From NCBI GenBank assembly GCA_003194525.1, contig NBIV01000133.1, forward strand, positions 1 through 64,000: a stretch of 64,000 nt of DNA. The letters run 5' to 3'. This DNA is from Gracilariopsis chorda (Eukaryota; Rhodophyta; Florideophyceae; Gracilariales; Gracilariaceae). How positions within the stretch are numbered: the stretch's first letter is position 1; the number at the start of each line of letters is the position of its first letter. The notes under the pieces are model-generated. The model was not told the origin of the DNA, ran no database searches, and saw only the letters and a list, made by a program, of their open reading frames with translations. Positions 61,769 through 64,000 of this stretch are shown here, piece by piece. The translations under genes were made by a program, and so were the position numbers.

Positions 61769-62308
61769 ATGGCGGCTACATTCAAAGCTCTCATGGCCGA
61801 ATTGCGTTGGCGTGGATTGTGGGGCACAGTTCGAGCAATCAAAATGAACAAGATGGGCACAATGCAATGTTTTGGTACGTGCATCCAATGAATCCTACAT
61901 CTCTTCTGGAGCGCCTCGTATAGTACTAACAGAAAGCATGCAGTTGGAGAAGACAAGTTCAAGAACCGTTTCTTTGAGAACAAAAACGAAACGTACGGGC
62001 GCGATCGTTGGGTGGAGTATGTAGATGATCGCAACCCGGACAGTCTCAAGATAACTCCCGAATGGCATGCGTGGCTTCACCATAACGTTGACGAGCCTCC
62101 TACAGATCATCCCCTGCCGAAGCCAATATATCAAGCTGAAGAGACAGGAAACCCAACTGGAACGCGAGAGGCGTATGTACCACCACACCACAAACTAGCA
62201 AAGAACTCCGTTGGGAGTGCGTCGGAAAAGTATGAGTCATGGAGACCCGGATCGGAAGCAGCTGATACGGAAGTAGATGATCGAAAGGATGTACTAGATC
62301 TCAAGTAG
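61769..62308 (+). CDS. NDUFA12: NDUFA12 (B17.2), complex I accessory subunit (two exons)
   Basis: 156 residues from exons 61769-61874 and 61944-62308. The 69 bp intron starts GTACGTG and ends CATGCAG, with a perfect TACTAAC branch motif about 20 nt from its end. The protein belongs to mitochondrial NADH:ubiquinone oxidoreductase, at the junction of the matrix arm. Family blocks: GLWGTVRAIKMNKMGTMQCFGVGEDKFKNRFFENKNETYGRDRWVEY (spanning the splice), then ITPEWHAWLHHNVDEPPTDHP and a variable C-terminal tail. The human protein has 145 residues. The splice junction restores the family sequence exactly. Confidence 0.94.
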
Positions 62309-62673
62309 GTGCGATTTGTACCAGACTTGTACTAGAAAAGATGACTGAGTTTTATGTTGTTCGCAACGCAGATACGGTGTTTCCTACGTGAAGAGATGTG
62401 CTTCCTCAGTGTGACATGTACTTCATGAAACAAAGCCGCGTTAAAGAGGCATCAAAAAGCACCTCTATGAGCAAAACGTCAGGCGAGCGAGCGAAAGGTA
62501 GAAAGTATTCCCAAACAAGCAGCAATATTTTGTGTAGCGAAAAGCGACTTGGAAGAAAGACGGTCTATGGACTTGTAGCAAATGCGATCGATGAACCCGA
62601 AATTATCCTTGCAAGGCACTATACTGCGGCACCTCTCGCATACTTTCCTTTTCGACCAGTGAAAACCCATACC
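62309..62673. other. Short convergent intergenic region
   Basis: 365 bp between the 3' ends of NDUFA12 and the START-like gene. No feature seen. Confidence 0.4.
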
Positions 62674-63129
62674 TTACGAGGATACTGCACTGGCGTCTTG
62701 TTTCTCAACTCGTTCCTTTAGTGCATTATTAAAGGCCTCAAATGCTTTCGGTAGGTCTTCACCCATCATGTTGTTCAGGGGCGATGAGAGTACACCAGAG
62801 AACCTTTCTCCATGAACGAATGTGCATCCGCCTTCTGAGTTTCCTTCTATAATAAAGTAATGTTCGCCTCGATACAGACAAGCCAACAAGAGCTTACCAA
62901 CCCAGCGGAATTCCCGATTTACTTCGTTCTTCAGAACAGTTGGCTTGAAAGATTGCGGTGCACGTGCTCCCACTTTTATACTGACTGTTAGTGTTGAAGA
63001 TGGGGATGTGTCACCATCAATCGAAAGCACCATTGGGTTCCATTCTGGGTACGAGGGGAAGTCCATAAGCACATTGTATGTTTGCTCTGGTGTGGCATTA
63101 ATGACAATCTTCTTCTCAACGTCAGACAT
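62674..63129 (-). CDS. SRPBCC/START-like (polyketide cyclase family) protein
   Basis: 151 residues from ATG at 63129. It begins VEKKIVINATPEQTYNVLMDFPSYPEWNP, the standard opening of SRPBCC helix-grip proteins (beta strand, helix, then the P-x-W-NP turn). Later come FRWVGKLLLACLYRGEHYFIIE and a long C-terminal helix (LPKAFEAFNNALKERVEK). Such small proteins bind a hydrophobic ligand; bacterial and plant relatives include polyketide cyclases, CoxG-like and Bet v 1-like proteins. The ligand here cannot be predicted. No signal or transit peptide. Confidence 0.75.
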   Translation of the reverse strand: MSDVEKKIVINATPEQTYNVLMDFPSYPEWNPMVLSIDGDTSPSSTLTVSIKVGARAPQSFKPTVLKNEVNREFRWVGKLLLACLYRGEHYFIIEGNSEGGCTFVHGERFSGVLSSPLNNMMGEDLPKAFEAFNNALKERVEKQDASAVSS

Positions 63130-63646
63130 TGTTAATCTTTTCTTGGACAACTGAGAAACGTTTGGAAGATTGGAAGTATGTAGACAGATTCAGCCGGACG
63201 TGCTAGTTTCTGGTCCGGCTGTCTGTCGTGCTGTTGTTCATGAGGCAATGCTAATTTATCTACACGAGAAATGAAAGACGAAGTTATTCGGGATAGCAAC
63301 CTTACCGATAGTACCGGTGCCCTTGTACTTCTATGAGAACATACAGTACCTGGCCAATCCGCTTGCGGTGATGAATCAAGATTTAATGTTTCAGTAGTTA
63401 TAAGCTAGAAATTGGGAAATATGAGCTGACCCGGCCAACGGTGATGCCTTCTTGCGTCATCGCAAATGTCAGAAAGTACCGAGTCACATTTGGCTCATAC
63501 GTCAGTATAGCTAGCAGAGATTAAGACCGAGAATATCAGTCAGCAGTGCGTGTTCCGCTCCAGTCACTCTGGTAGCATAAACGAAAAAGCATCCAGCAAA
63601 AGCACAATAACGAACGGATATCGGAACACGGACAAGCACTCAGTCT
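63130..63646. other. Intergenic, right end
   Basis: About 520 bp between two minus-strand genes. No feature seen. Confidence 0.4.
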
Positions 63647-64000
63647 TCAACCTGCATCCGCGAGGCTCAGGGTAGAAGGGGGGTGCCCCCATGGAACGGA
63701 ATCCCGTCTTTGCGCTTCTAAGTCAACCCCTGGTATCACACCGGTCTCCTGGTCGGGATCATCAAAGGGTTCAAGAGGGTTTCGCTCTTTTCTTCTTCTG
63801 GCATTCCGCCTTCGCATGCAGCAGCAGCAGCATACAACCACAATCGATACGATGACGAAGACAGCAGCTGTTAGCGCGCCAACAATGTAGAGCAAGCGAG
63901 ACTGTTTGCCATTGAGCCTGTGCTTAATCCTGATTGAGGTTTGAAAGCCATTATTGTAGCCCGGCAGTGACAGACCAAGGAGTTCCTGCATAGGTCGCGA
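63647..64000 (-). CDS. C-terminal part of a single-pass membrane protein (partial)
   Basis: The frame is open to the window edge, so the N-terminal part is missing. Visible: a short extracytosolic piece, one transmembrane helix (LLYIVGALTAAVFVIVSIVVV) followed by five cysteines (candidate S-acylation sites), a strongly basic stretch (MRRRNARRRKERN; positive-inside, so this tail is cytosolic), and an acidic/Pro-rich tail of about 50 residues ending at 63647. I do not recognise the family. Confidence 0.6.
   Translation of the reverse strand, partial: SRPMQELLGLSLPGYNNGFQTSIRIKHRLNGKQSRLLYIVGALTAAVFVIVSIVVVCCCCCMRRRNARRRKERNPLEPFDDPDQETGVIPGVDLEAQRRDSVPWGHPPSTLSLADAG

Noticed and set aside
1..64000. 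CRISPR arrays, rRNA or tRNA genes, bacterial-type operons
   Set aside because: None seen. The window is eukaryotic nuclear DNA with spliced genes.

Overview
This is a nuclear window from a eukaryote with short, mostly intron-free genes packed closely together, next to a large block of decayed transposable elements. Only three of the host genes show introns, and these are 69-102 bp long. Gene content includes eRF1, MCM6, XPG/Rad2, a Sec1/Munc18 protein, kynurenine 3-monooxygenase, PHF5A, profilin, NDUFA12 and a carrier with a plastid-like leader. Intron poverty, mid-range GC and gene islands between LTR-element islands fit a florideophyte red alga such as Chondrus crispus. That assignment is inference from general knowledge, not from a database match.

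Left part (1-28100), transposon island. A plus-strand Ty3/gypsy chromovirus (element 1, cut by the window edge) runs to an LTR ending near 9563. It faces a minus-strand chromovirus (element 2, about 20820 down to 9947). Both have gag, protease, RT/RNase H, integrase and a C-terminal chromodomain, all broken by stops or frameshifts. Both also carry a long ORF between pol and the 3' LTR on the strand opposite to gag-pol (6759-8600 minus; 10745-12208 plus). The two encode recognisably related proteins of no family I know, and this is the most interesting signal here. Further right are an LTR of the same family, a truncated Tc1/mariner end, a 5'-truncated Ty1/copia element, a LINE endonuclease fragment and a nearly complete Tc1/mariner element with TIRs and TA target duplication.

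Middle part (28500-46000), housekeeping genes. In order: an AhpD-like protein (+), a copia RNase H relic (-), Sec1/Munc18 (+), kynurenine 3-monooxygenase (-), eRF1 (+), PHF5A (-, one intron), XPG/Rad2 (+) and MCM6 (-). Neighbours are often convergent with 3' ends only 80-190 bp apart. MCM6 has two near-perfect E2F motifs upstream.

Right part (46000-64000). A secreted cysteine-rich protein (-), a Pro/Gln-rich RG-repeat protein (-) divergent from an organellar carrier (+), a frameshifted fucosyltransferase-like gene (-), profilin (-, two introns) divergent from a TBC RabGAP (+), NDUFA12 (+, one intron), a START-like protein (-) and the 3' end of a membrane-protein gene (-). All four introns I could define begin GTACGT and carry a CTAAC branch-like motif, which points to an unusually uniform splice-site consensus.
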